Assembly: GCF_029931775.1 (NCBI RefSeq)
Contig: NC_079312.1
Span: forward strand, 123,006,872 to 123,070,871
Origin: Euleptes europaea
Taxonomy: Eukaryota > Chordata > Lepidosauria > Squamata > Sphaerodactylidae
Length of the DNA stretch: 64,000 bases
Direction of reading: 5' to 3'
Below, piece by piece: positions 55,901 to 62,410 of this stretch. Both the position numbers and the translations under genes were made by a program. A model generated the notes under the pieces. That model worked only from the letters and a program-made list of their open reading frames with translations. It ran no database searches and was not told the origin of the DNA. How positions within the stretch are numbered: the first letter of the stretch is position 1; every line of letters begins with the position of its first letter.

Positions 55901-56793
55901 AGGGGACCCTCAGGAACATCATGAGAGGCAAGTTGGGGGTCCGCAGCAGGAGGACAGAATTGGTGGAAATCACCTCTTGCCATCCATTAAGCATAACAAT
56001 CTGGATCCAGTCCTTCCCTGGAGGACATGGTTACCAGAGTATTGGAGAGGTGCAGTGGATTGTCTTCCATAGAGGATTAAAGCTTGTATTAATTGCTGTT
56101 ATGAATTTGTTCAGCTGAAATTGGTAAATGTTCCTTGAGCAGAAAAAAATCTGATGCTGCAACAATAAAAGATGCTGCAACAATAAAAGATGCTGCAACA
56201 ATAAAGTAAAAAAGATAAGTGCAATAACAGTCATTTGAGATGAGGGGGGATTAAGAGGCTCTAATTATCAAATAAACTATCCAAACTATCCTATGTACTT
56301 CCACATGAACATGCCTATTAAGAACATCTCCTGAGGCCATTTCCTTCAACCTCTGCCTTCTGAGCTTAGTTGGCTGGTTACCAGAAAGATGGTCTTGTCT
56401 GTGGTGTTAGATCTGGTGATCTGATCAACTGAATAAAAATTAACACCCTTTATCTTGAATGGGTTATCCTCTGTGAGACAAACATGAATTCTTAGCAGTG
56501 TACTGAGGTTAAAAAAAAAACTAGTTGGTAAGCTGATCTTATGTTAGTAACCAAATTTAATATGTTTTCTTTTTGAAGAGCTTTGATACATCCCCATAAT
56601 TGACTTGTCCTCGAGGGGACACAGAGAAACTCCTATCAAAGTAGATGCTGTATCTATTTTTCTTCCTAGGTGACCTATGGTTCCTTTGACTACACATCAT
56701 TGCTTTACCTATCAGACTATACAGAAGACTTTGGTGGAGGACGATTTGTCTTTATGGATGAAGGTGCAAATAGGACTGTAGAACCTCGAGCAG
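24689..56793 (+). CDS. OGFOD3: OGFOD3, 2-oxoglutarate/Fe(II) oxygenase-domain protein 3, coding exons 1-8 (3' end outside)
   Basis: The exons are 24689-24780, 29695-29912, 34343-34418, 36060-36102, 41471-41535, 42414-42470, 50969-51122 and 56670-56793. All junctions are AG/GT with matching phases, giving 276 codons plus one base. OGFOD3 is a poorly characterised single-pass membrane protein with a prolyl-hydroxylase-like 2OG-Fe(II) dioxygenase domain; its substrate is unknown. Residues 1-45 are Arg/Ala/Gly-rich and cytosolic-like, 46-67 form one membrane segment, then come FIEVPCSEDYDSH-RFEG, CTPRKCGRG, ASILDLHSGAL, YRYFGDKV, TKPTFFSRIN and the HxD iron ligands His232 and Asp234 in YWHPHIDK, followed by YGSFDYTSLLYLSDY and EDFGGGRF. 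Human OGFOD3 has 319 residues, so about 45 are missing here; they should carry the distal His and the Arg for 2-oxoglutarate. I found no matching exon before 64,000. No inactivating change was seen. Confidence 0.94.
25034..25246 (-). mobile_element. 5S-derived SINE, first unit of the tandem cluster
   Basis: Reverse copy beginning AAAGTGCCTTCAAGTCGCAG after a (TG)n run. It differs from the next three units at several sites (GTGACCCTTTTTTGG, TGGACTTCCTTGG). Confidence 0.85.
25247..26125 (-). repeat. Three tandem 293-bp units, each with one 5S-derived SINE and a (TG)n run
   Basis: The phrase AACTACTGCTGAAGCAGGCA starts at 25247, 25540, 25833 and 26126, exactly 293 bp apart. Each unit has this 47-bp spacer, a (TG)n tract ending TGTCTGTG, and a reverse 5S-derived SINE. 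The three units give identical translations in every frame, so they appear identical; the fourth copy at 26126 diverges. The TG tracts create spurious Cys-Val open frames. Confidence 0.9.
26126..26406 (-). mobile_element. 5S-derived SINE, diverged fourth tandem unit
   Basis: It has the same spacer, TG run and SINE body, but with a shorter TG tract and changes such as CAGCAGCCCTGG, TCCCTGGAGG and CCAGCGCTGACCC. It is followed by a unique block GGGGATTACCTTACTTAGG that recurs at 27178. Confidence 0.85.
26549..27177 (-). mobile_element. 5S-derived SINE split by a solo LTR
   Basis: The SINE body runs 26549-26694, is interrupted by a 427-bp LTR, and resumes at 27122-27177 with CTTAGCTTCTGAGATCTGAC. 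Confidence 0.85.
26695..27121. mobile_element. Solo LTR (fossil LTR retroelement), 427 bp
   Basis: It begins TGTCAG and ends CTGACA, perfect inverted termini, with a 5-bp target duplication CTTAG at 26690-26694 and 27122-27126. On the + strand it has a TATA-like CCCTATAAAG near 26967 and AATAAA near 27044, in the order expected of U3-R-U5. Only the LTR remains. ERV or Gypsy-type origin fits the 5-bp duplication. It is younger than the SINE it entered. Confidence 0.85.
27178..27330 (+). repeat. Tandem-like blocks with ACTTAGGAGCAAAGCCTGC
   Basis: A ~90-120-bp block (GGGATTACCTTACTTAGGAG, CATCGGGTTGCTTG, TTTATTATCTTTCTTACCCC, CATGTAAGAAG, CTCAATGGGATTAC) occurs at about 24911, 26407, 27178 and 27288 with divergence, interleaved with the SINE units. 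Confidence 0.75.
27331..27638 (+). repeat. Direct duplication, copy 2 (in OGFOD3 intron 1)
   Basis: Partner of 23987-24300; see that entry. It ends GGAAGGACTGGTGTAGAAA against GGAAGGACTGGTGCAGAAA in copy 1. Confidence 0.85.
27639..29189 (+). other. OGFOD3 intron 1, unannotated part
   Basis: No repeat or gene was recognised. Confidence 0.5.
29190..29465 (-). mobile_element. tRNA-derived SINE (GCCAGCGTGG head), reverse copy
   Basis: The + strand reads GGAGGAGTTGGGTTTTATAT, CTTACAATCACCTTCCCC, CACCCAGTTGGCTTCATGTG and TCAAACCTGGTTCTCCAGAT. The terminal tRNA-like head is incomplete. Confidence 0.75.
29695..29912 (+). CDS. OGFOD3: OGFOD3 coding exon 2 (membrane segment)
   Basis: Acceptor TTTTTAG. 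Encodes a polar stretch, the hydrophobic segment LKVAFLLSSAVLGYLLSGSY, VTEVLAHHGEILKDRFIEVP and CSEDYDSHKRFEG, matching human. Donor AAG/GTATTT. Confidence 0.94.
30130..31050 (+). mobile_element. Possible solo LTR (fossil), ends approximate
   Basis: A 0.9-kb non-genic block begins TGTCAAGACCCAGGCGGG, has a TATA-like GGGGTATAAATG near 30633, AATAAA near 30906, and then a U5-like stretch. The order suggests an LTR, but I could not find a convincing target duplication, so both ends are estimates. Confidence 0.35.
31160..31411 (+). mobile_element. tRNA-derived SINE (GCCAGCGTGG head)
   Basis: Head CAGCCAGCGTGGTGTAGTGG, then CCCCACTCCTGCACATGAAG, CACCTACCTCACAGGGTGTC and tail AAAAACCAATTCTTCTT. 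A partial SINE of the other tRNA class (TGGTGTCGTTAGAGTGTC) directly precedes it at about 31060-31155. Confidence 0.85.
31585..31636. repeat. Perfect inverted repeat, 23-bp arms, 6-bp loop
   Basis: The arm CTATTATTAAAAGACTGCG plus ACCA is followed by AATAGG and the exact reverse complement. There are no mismatches. It lies in OGFOD3 intron 2 and has no TIR-like ends or target duplication that I can see. Confidence 0.9.
32640..32897 (+). mobile_element. tRNA-derived SINE (GTGGCGCAGAG head)
   Basis: Head CCCGTGGCGCAGAGTGATAA, B box-like GAGTTCAATCC, CTTCCATCCTTCCGAGGTCG, TGGAGAAGGCAATGGCAAAC and tail CACCTTTACCTTAG. Confidence 0.85.
34343..34418 (+). CDS. OGFOD3: OGFOD3 coding exon 3
   Basis: Encodes CTPRKCGRGITDVIISRGEA then ERIR, matching human CTPRKCGRGVTDVVITREEAERIR. 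Acceptor TTCCAG, donor TAG/GTAAAT. Confidence 0.95.
34494..34793 (-). mobile_element. tRNA-derived SINE (GTGGCGCAGAG head), reverse
   Basis: The + strand runs GGTAAAGGTCCCCTGTGCAA to CACACTGCGCCACGGGGCC. Confidence 0.85.
34794..36059 (+). other. OGFOD3 intron 3 remainder
   Basis: No feature was recognised. Confidence 0.5.
36060..36102 (+). CDS. OGFOD3: OGFOD3 coding exon 4 (43-nt micro-sized exon)
   Basis: Encodes IAEKGLSLGGSDGG, matching human VAEKGLSLGGSDGG. Acceptor CTACAG, donor GGG/GTGAGC. Phase bookkeeping requires exactly 43 nt. Confidence 0.94.
36103..40109 (+). other. OGFOD3 intron 4, first part
   Basis: Mostly AT-rich unique sequence. A 17-bp direct tandem (GGTCTGAGTTCATGATG, twice) lies at 38834-38867 and a reverse SINE at 39845-40067. 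Nothing else was recognised. Confidence 0.55.
39845..40067 (-). mobile_element. tRNA-derived SINE (Sauria-like body), reverse
   Basis: The + strand reads TTGTGAAGTAGGTCAGGCTG, GGTCTCCCAGATCCTAGTCT and ends CACTACACCACACTG, the complement of the tRNA-like head. Confidence 0.65.
40110..40480 (-). repeat. Unnamed interspersed repeat, copy B
   Basis: The reverse complement shares TCTAATTCTCAA, GGATACTTAAATC(C/T)GGAGA, GCCAT(A/G)AACAG, CTGTAGTTTTAA, CAAGCATTGGTTTCTGT and CATCAGGGTCAGGCC with copies C and A. Copies B and C extend further 5' than A. Confidence 0.65.
40588..41401. mobile_element. Non-autonomous TA-flanked DNA transposon, CCGTATATAC(C/T)CG TIRs, 814 bp
   Basis: The ends CCGTATATACCCGTGTATAA and the complement of CCGTATATACTCGTGTATAA are inverted and flanked by TA on both sides (40586-40587, 41402-41403), as for Tc1/mariner-like elements. 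Inside each TIR is a further palindrome (ATTAGGCACC; CAGCCC..GGGCTG). The core carries an 82-bp GC-rich tandem repeat, then a CCT-rich tract (41266-41310). A related terminus starts at 63926. Confidence 0.75.
40789..41240 (+). repeat. GC-rich minisatellite, six units of about 82 bp
   Basis: TTCCTGC(G/A)GCTGC begins at 40791, 40873, 40945, 41027, 41109 and 41191: spacings 82, 72, 82, 82, 82. Each unit reads ..CCAGGCCGCTCCGGGCGGCG, GGCCTGGCGCGGCCC, GGGGGCGGGGCAGCC. Because 82 is not a multiple of three, each unit is read in a different frame, producing three overlapping open frames with Pro/Gly/Ala/Arg repeats. Confidence 0.9.
41471..41535 (+). CDS. OGFOD3: OGFOD3 coding exon 5
   Basis: Encodes ASILDLHSGALSLGKHFVNM and Y, matching human ASILDLHSGALSVGKHFVNLY. 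Acceptor CCCCAG, donor CAG/GTAATG. It starts 69 bp after the transposon end. Confidence 0.95.
42026..42321 (+). mobile_element. tRNA-derived SINE (GTGGCGCAGAG head)
   Basis: Head CTCCGTGGCGCAGAGTGTTA, CTTCCATCCTTCCGAGGTCG, GGAAGGCACTGGCAAACCAC, GGTCAGGAATGACC and tail GGGGACCTTTACCTTTTT. Confidence 0.88.
42414..42470 (+). CDS. OGFOD3: OGFOD3 coding exon 6
   Basis: Encodes YFGDKVHDIFTEEDFRLY, matching human YFGDKIQNIFSEEDFRLY. Acceptor CTTCAG, donor CAG/GTGAGA. Confidence 0.95.
42471..43559 (+). other. OGFOD3 intron 6, first part
   Basis: No repeat or gene was recognised. Confidence 0.5.
43560..43960 (+). repeat. Unnamed interspersed repeat, copy C
   Basis: Has all the blocks listed for copies A and B, including an almost unbroken CTGAAAAAAGCCCCAGG run shared with copy A. 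Confidence 0.65.
43999..44150 (+). mobile_element. tRNA-derived SINE (Sauria-like body)
   Basis: Head GCCAGTGGTGTAGTGGTTAG, CTGGGAGACTCAGG, CCTTGGGCCAGTCACATACT and GGGGATAAAATGGAGGAGG, continuing directly into a reverse SINE. Confidence 0.75.
44150..44455 (-). mobile_element. tRNA-derived SINE (GCCAGCGTGG head), reverse
   Basis: The + strand reads GAGTTGGTTTTTATAAGCC, CACCTTCGCTTCCCCTCCC, CACCCAGCTGGCTTCATGTG and ends TTAACCACTACACCACACTG. Confidence 0.85.
44622..44781 (+). mobile_element. 5S-derived SINE fragment with A-run
   Basis: Begins inside the 5S-like part (GCAAGTATTTGGATGGGAGT), then AAACCACCTCCAAACATCTC, GTCGCCATAAGTCAGCTGTG and a run of A's instead of (AC)n. Confidence 0.75.
44782..45745 (+). 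other. OGFOD3 intron 6, unannotated stretch
   Basis: Includes purine-rich GGGGAAGGAAA-type sequence (44930-45060) also seen at 4660-4980 (GGTAGG, GAAAGGGGAG, CAAGTCCTTGCA), suggesting a second shared old repeat. No gene. Confidence 0.5.
45746..46043 (-). mobile_element. tRNA-derived SINE (GTGGCGCAGAG head), reverse
   Basis: The + strand runs GGTAAAGGTCCCTTGTGCAA to CACTCTGCGCCATGGGGCTC. Confidence 0.87.
46044..47484 (+). other. OGFOD3 intron 6, unannotated stretch
   Basis: Only small open frames without recognisable similarity; no repeat was identified. Confidence 0.5.
47485..47587 (+). mobile_element. CR1-like LINE 3' end
   Basis: GGCACCTGGTTGGCCACTGT, GACTGCTGGACTTGAGGGGC and a TCTTATGTTCTTATG tail, as at 23655-23836. 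Confidence 0.65.
48082..48285 (+). mobile_element. tRNA-derived SINE with GGCAGCTTCATGTG tail
   Basis: tRNA-like head (GGTAAAGCATCTGCTTGGC, B box GGTTCAATCCC), CCACTGCTGGTCAGAGTAGA and tail CAGTATAAGGCAGCTTCATG. Relatives: 57752-57832 (fragment) and 63290-63492. Confidence 0.8.
48286..50968 (+). other. OGFOD3 intron 6, remainder
   Basis: A moderately GC-rich block (about 49000-49650) has no ORF or family I recognise; otherwise unremarkable. Confidence 0.5.
50969..51122 (+). CDS. OGFOD3: OGFOD3 coding exon 7 (HxD iron motif)
   Basis: Encodes IAFTFGISSSSMYLTKPTFF, SRINNSEAKTTHDEYWHPHI and DK. The human equivalent is FGISASSLHLTKPTFFSRIN and YWHAHVDK. His232 and Asp234 are the first two iron ligands. 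Acceptor TTGCAG, donor AAG/GTAAGT. Confidence 0.95.
51123..52988 (+). other. OGFOD3 intron 7, first part
   Basis: A short stretch near 51841-51960 resembles the start of the repeat at 59380-59840. Otherwise unremarkable. Confidence 0.5.
52989..53292 (+). mobile_element. tRNA-derived SINE (GCCAGCGTGG head)
   Basis: Head GAGCCAGCGTGGTTTAGTGG, a partly duplicated middle (two GAATGTGGAG/AATTTGGAG GGGTTTGATTC blocks), then CCCCACTCCTACACATGAAG and an AACCAGCTCTTCTTC tail. Confidence 0.85.
53471..53605 (+). repeat. 135-bp direct repeat, copy 1
   Basis: Matches 55264-55408 closely from ACTGTGACCT to GGGTTGGATCCACA, including TTTCAAAGGAAAGCTTTA and AATAATAAGGTATTGTGTAA. Confidence 0.85.
53933..54987. 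mobile_element. 1055-bp TIR element of the GGCCATT(A/T)AT family with CpG-rich payload
   Basis: The ends GGCCATTAATGCATG and the complement of GGCCATTAACGAATGG are inverted; ATT flanks both (53930-53932, 54988-54990). The interior has a CpG-dense core (about 54300-54650) with a TG microsatellite before it. The open frames in it (up to 147 codons) have no recognisable domain; no transposase was seen. Confidence 0.65.
55264..55408 (+). repeat. 135-bp direct repeat, copy 2
   Basis: Partner of 53471-53605, about 1.8 kb downstream. It stops at GGATCCACA, a few bases before the next MITE. Confidence 0.85.
55414..55815. mobile_element. 402-bp MITE of the GGCCATT(A/T)AT family
   Basis: Ends GGCCATTTATACAGGG and the complement of GGCCATTTATGCTTAG. 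The interior differs from the other copies (GACCTTTAAAATGC near the left, CTTAAGAAATGCGAAGC near the right). No identical target duplication was seen. Confidence 0.65.
56153..56206 (+). repeat. Three tandem 18-bp units GATGCTGCAACAATAAAA
   Basis: Three head-to-tail copies, the last ending AAAG. Each holds an AATAAA hexamer, but this is intron 7 of OGFOD3. Confidence 0.9.
56670..56793 (+). CDS. OGFOD3: OGFOD3 coding exon 8 (last one in the window)
   Basis: Encodes VTYGSFDYTSLLYLSDYTED, FGGGRFVFMDEGANRTVEPR and A, matching human VTYGSFDYTSLLYLSNYLEDFGGGRFMF. Acceptor TTCCTAG, donor GCAG/GTAGAG. Without splicing, the frame would continue 21 codons to a TGA at 56856. Confidence 0.93.
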
Positions 56794-57347
56794 GTAGAGC
56801 TGTCTTCACTACACAATTTGCAGTAGCACCATATGGAATCCTTGGTACCTTGAACTGAAAGCAGTGATTTTTGTGGCTACATCAGGATTAATAGTAAGGG
56901 GTATTTCTGCCTGTGTGTGCTGAACATGATTTTCCCTCACCGTTTTCTCTGTTAGCAAGTAGCCTATTGAAAGAACAGGGGTTGTATCTCTAATCTTTTG
57001 TAAGAACCAATCATTTTATTCATCACACACCTTTTGCTAGTGCAATATAGATGGCAGTAACAAGCGAGAAGCTTCTTAAGATGTTACAGGAGATATCTCT
57101 GGGGAGTATTTCTAAGAACATCGCACACCATGATGGCTGAATGTATGAATTTTTAAGTCTGCCATCCTGTAAACCTTGCATCCATTTTAAATTGATTTTA
57201 AACTGTCACAGAAGTTTGGCACTGGCAGCAGAAAATGGTTGACCTACCGTACTATAATTTCTAGCCATGTAAATTGAAATCTATCAACCTCTCTTTAATC
57301 TTCATTTCTCTAACTTAACTTTGTTTGGTTTCAGTATTATGATTTAC

Positions 57348-57555
57348 ACCCTGACCTGGATGGCCCAGGCTAGCCTGATCTCGTCAGATCTCAGAAGCTA
57401 AACAGGGTCAGCCCTGGTTAGTATTTGGATGGGAGACCACCAAGGAAGTCCAGGGTTGCTGTTCAGAGGAAGGCACTGGCAAACCATCTCTGTTAGTCTC
57501 TTGCCTTGAAAACCCCATAAGGTGTCGCCATAAGTCGGTTGCGACTTGACGGCAC

Positions 57556-57590
<35 letters not shown>
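57348..57590 (+). mobile_element. Full-length 5S-Sauria-type SINE with 12-bp target duplication
   Basis: Begins ACCCTGACCTGGATGGCCCA, then the 5S-like GATCTCGTCAGATCTCAGAA, GCTAA-CAGGGTCAGCCCTGG and TTAGTATTTGGATGGGAGAC, a middle AGGCACTGGCAAACC, the tail GTCGCCATAAGTCGGTTGCG and (AC)n. ATTATGATTTAC repeats at 57336-57347 and 57591-57602, a target-primed insertion signature. Confidence 0.9.
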
Positions 57591-57592
<2 letters not shown>

Positions 57593-57751
57593 TATGATTT
57601 ACTGCTTAAAGCCTACGTCTACCTGCCAAGTGCAGTACTGAAGATAATTTTATTTTTTTTAAATTACAAGTTTGAAATGCAAGGACGGAGCCAACCAGCA
57701 AACTCTGTTAATAGTGTGTGTTAAATTCCATTTTGGCAACTAAAGACTTTC

Positions 57752-57832
57752 GAGAGCCTCTGCCAGTCTGAGTAGACAATACTGACCTTGATGGTCCAAG
57801 AGTCTGATTCAGTATAAGGCAGCTTCATGTGT
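57752..57832 (+). mobile_element. tRNA-SINE 3' fragment (GGCAGCTTCATGTG tail)
   Basis: Reads GAGTAGACAATACTGACCTT and CAGTATAAGGCAGCTTCATG; the tRNA-like head is absent. Confidence 0.75.
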
Positions 57833-58792
57833 GTACATAAGGGTATATTAAGCACCAAGGAGACATTGGTAATCGGCATAGTTTATTTGTGTACAGTTAA
57901 TGTAACCTTTCTTGGTGTGGTGACTGTGAAGGTGGGAGGTAGCTTGTTAACAGCCACTGGTAACACGATTTAAACATCAGTCAATAACAGGTAGTCAGGA
58001 GTCTGATTCCTGGTGGTGGATTGAACCGTTCTGATGATAGAGTGTCTTACTAGGATGCCAAATGTTACCTGAAGGGGGAGGGATGAATGACATGAGAAGA
58101 AGAGACAGCAGGGAGGGAGATGAAGTGCAAATCTTAATGAGAGATCACCATGATAATTTCTCTATCCTCTAGGAAGAAAGAAATACGTAATCAAATAATT
58201 TTTCTGCGCAATGGGAGTGAGTATAGCTGAAGTAATTAGAGCTTTAGCCTTTTAACATTTTGCCAAATAGAGCAGCTTCTGTCAGTAATTATGATTGTTT
58301 TATAATTATTTTTCCTGGTTAATCCTATTTTCACTTCAGCGTATTAAACTTTCAGGAGTGCCTCTCTAATTAGTTATTCAGTCTCTTCATAATAAATCCT
58401 TAGATGGGATTACAGAAATGCCAAATTATTATTCTTTGCCATGCTGCAATCGGAACGGGTTCAGAAACATGCCATGAGGGAACCTCGACAAGTTGACGAA
58501 CGGCATGAATCATGCAAACCCAAAATGATGCCTAATCCCGCCAAACATGGTTTGACTTACAGTGCCATCCTAATCAGTGTCACACAAAGATGCAACTCCA
58601 CTTAGGATAGCACTACCAGACATCATCATTATAAAGTACCTGCATCATTCTGTGAATTCTTGATGATGATGTGGAAGTTGTGCCTTGAAAACTGCTACAA
58701 CAAGGTAACCCTGATCAACTGATGCTAAACAGGAGGATAGAGGAACTCTCACAGACCTTTAGTGTGTTGATGTGAAAGAAAAGGTACTCCAT

Positions 58793-58947
58793 GGCCATTT
58801 ATGCATGGGAGGTTTTGCCTTGGATTTGCCACTCTTTAGATGCACATTTCCCCCTCCAGATTCTCAAAACTCTGCAGGGGGGCTTATTTTTGAGTTTTGA
58901 GAATTCAGATGGGGAAAATGTGCATCTAGAGAGCGGCATAAATGGTC
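58793..58947. mobile_element. 155-bp palindromic MITE of the GGCCATT(A/T)AT family
   Basis: Left arm GGCCATTTATGCATGGGAGG, TTTTGCCTTGGATTTGCC, GATGCACATTTCCCCCTC; the right arm repeats this inverted but lacks the ~25 bp between GCCGCT(C) and GGCATAAATG. It is the nearest relative of 9335-9515. Confidence 0.75.
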
Positions 58948-59379
58948 TATGTTTCTCATCAAAAAGCTCTACTGAGACTATTTAAAGCAATGCTTATTGC
59001 ATAGAATACAACAAAGCTGAGTATCAGTCAAAGCTCACATGTTCATTTTAATGGATACAATCGACATCATTTTGGAGAAAAAATACTTAAGATTTCAAGA
59101 TCAGTTTTATTTCTAGAAAGATATAGCCATGGCAAAAGTACTTTTATGCACAGCGTGGCTCATTTGTTCATATGCTGCACTGAAATAATCCAAGGGTCCC
59201 CAACATTTTTGAACATGTGGGCAAGGTTGGAATTCTGGCACAGGAGTGCCCACAATCACAAAATAGCTACTGCAAGAGAGGGAACCAACAACAAAATCTC
59301 AGGTTATGTATAACTCTGATAGGTCTTCAACACTTAAGGCAGAAGCTACGCTTATTGGGATGCCTTTTAAAATTAACAT

Positions 59380-59840
59380 TTTTTTATTTAGAACATTAGT
59401 ATGCCACCTCTTCAGGAACCTACCCAAGGTGGCTTACAAAATAAAAACAAAGCATTAAAATATTAATTAAAATCCAGCATGTAAAAGCCCCAGCCCATCT
59501 TAAAACATAGACCATAAAAACAGCCTAAAATAACAGTTTCCAGACTAAAACAGTGTTAAGATCAATTCCTTAATCAAGAGCCTGGATGAACAGAAACATT
59601 TTGGCCTGGCACCTAAAAGAAAACAATGTAGGCAGGCACCAGGTGAGCCTCAAAGGGCAGGAAGGCATTCCATAAGCAAGGTGCCACTACTGAAAAAGCC
59701 CTGTTTCTGGTTGCTACCTGCCTCACCCTGGCTTATGAGGCAGATCTTAACTTGCTGGCTGGACAATATAAGAAGACACAATCCTTCAAGTACCCTGGTC
59801 TGAAGCCATTTAGGGCTGGAGTTACAGTTGCTAATCAACA
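59380..59840 (-). mobile_element. LINE-like interspersed repeat fragment, unclassified
   Basis: The + strand has ATGCCACCTCTTCAGGAACC, GGCTTACAAAATAAAAACAA, GGCATTCCATAAGCAAGGTG and GCCATTTAGGGCTGGAGTTA, phrases I associate with widespread squamate repeats. The family is not certain. Confidence 0.4.
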
Positions 59841-61837
59841 GGCCAGTAAGCCCTTTTCCCCTTTGAAGAGAGCTTGATGCACCGTTTTAACCCCATCGTG
59901 GGGCGCGAAGGGTATTGGCCAAATTGTTATAAATTTAAACTATTCAACATCTTCAGTGACAGTTGGTGTATCGTAAAACAACAGCCTGCTGACACTAACA
60001 TTTATTTTAAAATGAGCTTTTGTCAATCTGATTTACTTCTTCAGATATCTATGTGTCTCACAGCTTAGGCCTGTGGTGTTGGTGACGAATCTGTTCCTTT
60101 AATCAGGGTCAGCCTTTTTAGACTGCCCTAGTCCATGGTAGGAATTAGTGTTGAGAACAAAACAAGATGATCGATGAACATAAACAAAGATGGCAATCTT
60201 TTTTTATGACAGATTCTCGTGGTCCTTTTTTATTATATGTAATAGTATTAACCAGATACTGAAAGATGATAAAAGTGCCAGGATTACTTAGAAGTTAAAA
60301 GTAACGTAACATGTATGATAGATTAAATGGCAAAAGGGGTGTTTTGAAGTAGTAGAAATAGTATTAGAAATGAAAAAGTTTAATTATGGTATCTACAATT
60401 AATAACAGTAGTTAATTGAGAAACAATGAAACATATGTAGTAGCTTTAGTGGAATCAGCAAATGCTTTATACAAGAAGAGAAATAGGGTTTAATTAAAGA
60501 AATGATGAGGGTTGCGGTCATGCCAGAGGAAATGATGTATATATCTCTTTTATCCTTCCCCCCCCTTCCTATTTTTTCTCTTTCTGTACCCTCAAAAATT
60601 TAATAAAATATATTTTTAAAAAGAGAGAGAAGAAAAGAAAGGAACAGGTTGCTATTGTGGCTCCACAGAGAGGCCATGAATTCTTCAGTCCAGTTGGGCA
60701 GCACTCTATGGGGAGTAACAGGCTTGCTGTTGGATCCTTAAAATTCACCTCTTCTCTCCCCCCCCCTTCAAGTAATATGGTGTCTCATTGCTGTGCACAT
60801 GTATTTTTGATGTGGAAGATGCCAGGTTCAATCCTTGACATCTACTGAAAATGTCTGGTTACTGGACTTGTCAAAAATCCTTTCAATTCATTCATCTGTC
60901 ATCTATGGTGATTTACTGTCCCAGAGAAAGTCAGAATTCTGTGGTCTACTGTCTTGTCCACCACTCAGATTTCCTACAGTTCTTTTCAGATCTATGTGAG
61001 CTCAGACTCAAGATAGTCTTCATCCGTCCTGCGAGTGAAGGTTGCCTGTCTTCCCATTAATTAGAGTATTCAATTCAGTACTCCCCCGGGGCAGAAAAAG
61101 GATACTATTTTGAGTGATTCTTATATGTTAAGGAGGGCACCTGAAAAGGCCTGCATTCAGGCCTTTTGCACGGCTGCCTTATTCATAGACCTCTCTGCCC
61201 TTCCTACCGAGTCCCTCTGCAGATGGGGTGGGTTGGGGGGTGGAACCTGCCAGTAGCAGAATTGCATCATTCCCCTTTGTTTTGAGATTATGCCTTCCGC
61301 TGTTTTCACAAAAGGCAGGGTGATTAGGGTGGCCCATGTGAGGCTGCGGGTGCCTGCACTGAAGACCCCTCTATGAACAACAGTTACAGGTAAGTGCAAC
61401 CCTGTTCTCTCCCCCCCCCCACCCCGGAAGAGTTTTTCTTCTCTATACATGCCCTGAGGGAAGAGTCGGGTGCATTCTTGTTCTCCTGACTGTTGCGCTC
61501 TTGGCAGCTCCATGTTCTCTGGAGACTCTTGTTCAGATTTTTTCTCTCACTTGTTGCTAGCTTTAGCTGTGATCTGAAGAAAACAGTTCAGCTGTACTTC
61601 AGTACCTTATTTTTCTCTCTTGCATTTTCATCTTTGTATGGCAGTAATAGCCTTGTTTAAACAGTGCCAGAACTGTCGGGAGAAATTCCTCCATTGCAAA
61701 TAGGAATGACCTCTTCCTGCTTTGCTTGGGCAAGGCCCATTCCTGCTCTCAAGTGTGCAAAATTTGCCAAGCAGTCCAGGATTGGCCTTTTACTCATTTC
61801 TTCCTTCTCTTGGGAGAAAGCCTTAGTGACATCCATG

Positions 61838-62105
61838 GAAGAAGAGTTGGCTTTTATATGCCAACTTTCTCTACCTCTTAAGGAAGAATCAAACCAGCTT
61901 ACAATCACCTTCCCTTCCCCTCCCAACAGACATCCTGTGAGGCAGGTGGGGCTGAGAGAGCTGTGACTATCCCAAGATTACCCAGCTGGCTTCATGTGGA
62001 GGAGGGGGGAAACAAATCCAGTTCACCAGATTAGCTTCCGCCACTTATGTGGAGGAGTGGGGAATCAAACCCAGTTTTTCAGATCAGAGTCCACCGCTCC
62101 AAAGC
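61838..62105 (-). mobile_element. tRNA-derived SINE (GCCAGCGTGG head), reverse
   Basis: The + strand reads GAAGAGTTGGCTTTTATATG, CTTACAATCACCTTCCCTTC, CCCAGCTGGCTTCATGTGGA and GAGTCCACCGCTCC. Confidence 0.8.
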
Positions 62106-62293
62106 GGAGGATAGGGCAATCCTCAGTACGTAATACGTGATGGTGAAACTCCCATGTAAATTGCTTTACAGATCCTACAACATGAGTAAAACTTGCTGGG
62201 TAATCTCTGTTTTCCCAGGAAATTGTCATTCTGTGATCAGTCACTAGGGATCTCTGGTGAGGGAGAGTATGACAGTGGCTTTATACAGTAATT

Positions 62294-62410
62294 ACAAAAT
62301 CACACAAGATTGGAAGAGACCACAAGGGCCATCCAGTCCAACCCCCTGCCACGCAGGATCCCACAATACAAAATCACACAAGGTTGGAAGAGACCACAAG
62401 GGCCATCCCA
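62294..62410 (-). mobile_element. CR1 3' end with its terminus directly duplicated
   Basis: ACAAAATCACACAAG(A/G)TTGG, AAGAGACCACAAGGGCCATC occurs at about 62295 and again at about 62368; the first continues CAGTCCAACCCCCTGCCA. This is the complement of a CR1-like 3' end. Confidence 0.65.

Noticed and set aside
56153-56206. Cluster of polyadenylation signals
   Set aside because: The three AATAAA hexamers come from an 18-bp tandem repeat in an intron, upstream of exon 8.
57358-57435. Genuine 5S rRNA gene
   Set aside because: Only part of the 5S sequence is present and it is joined to a Sauria-type tail with target duplications; it is a SINE.
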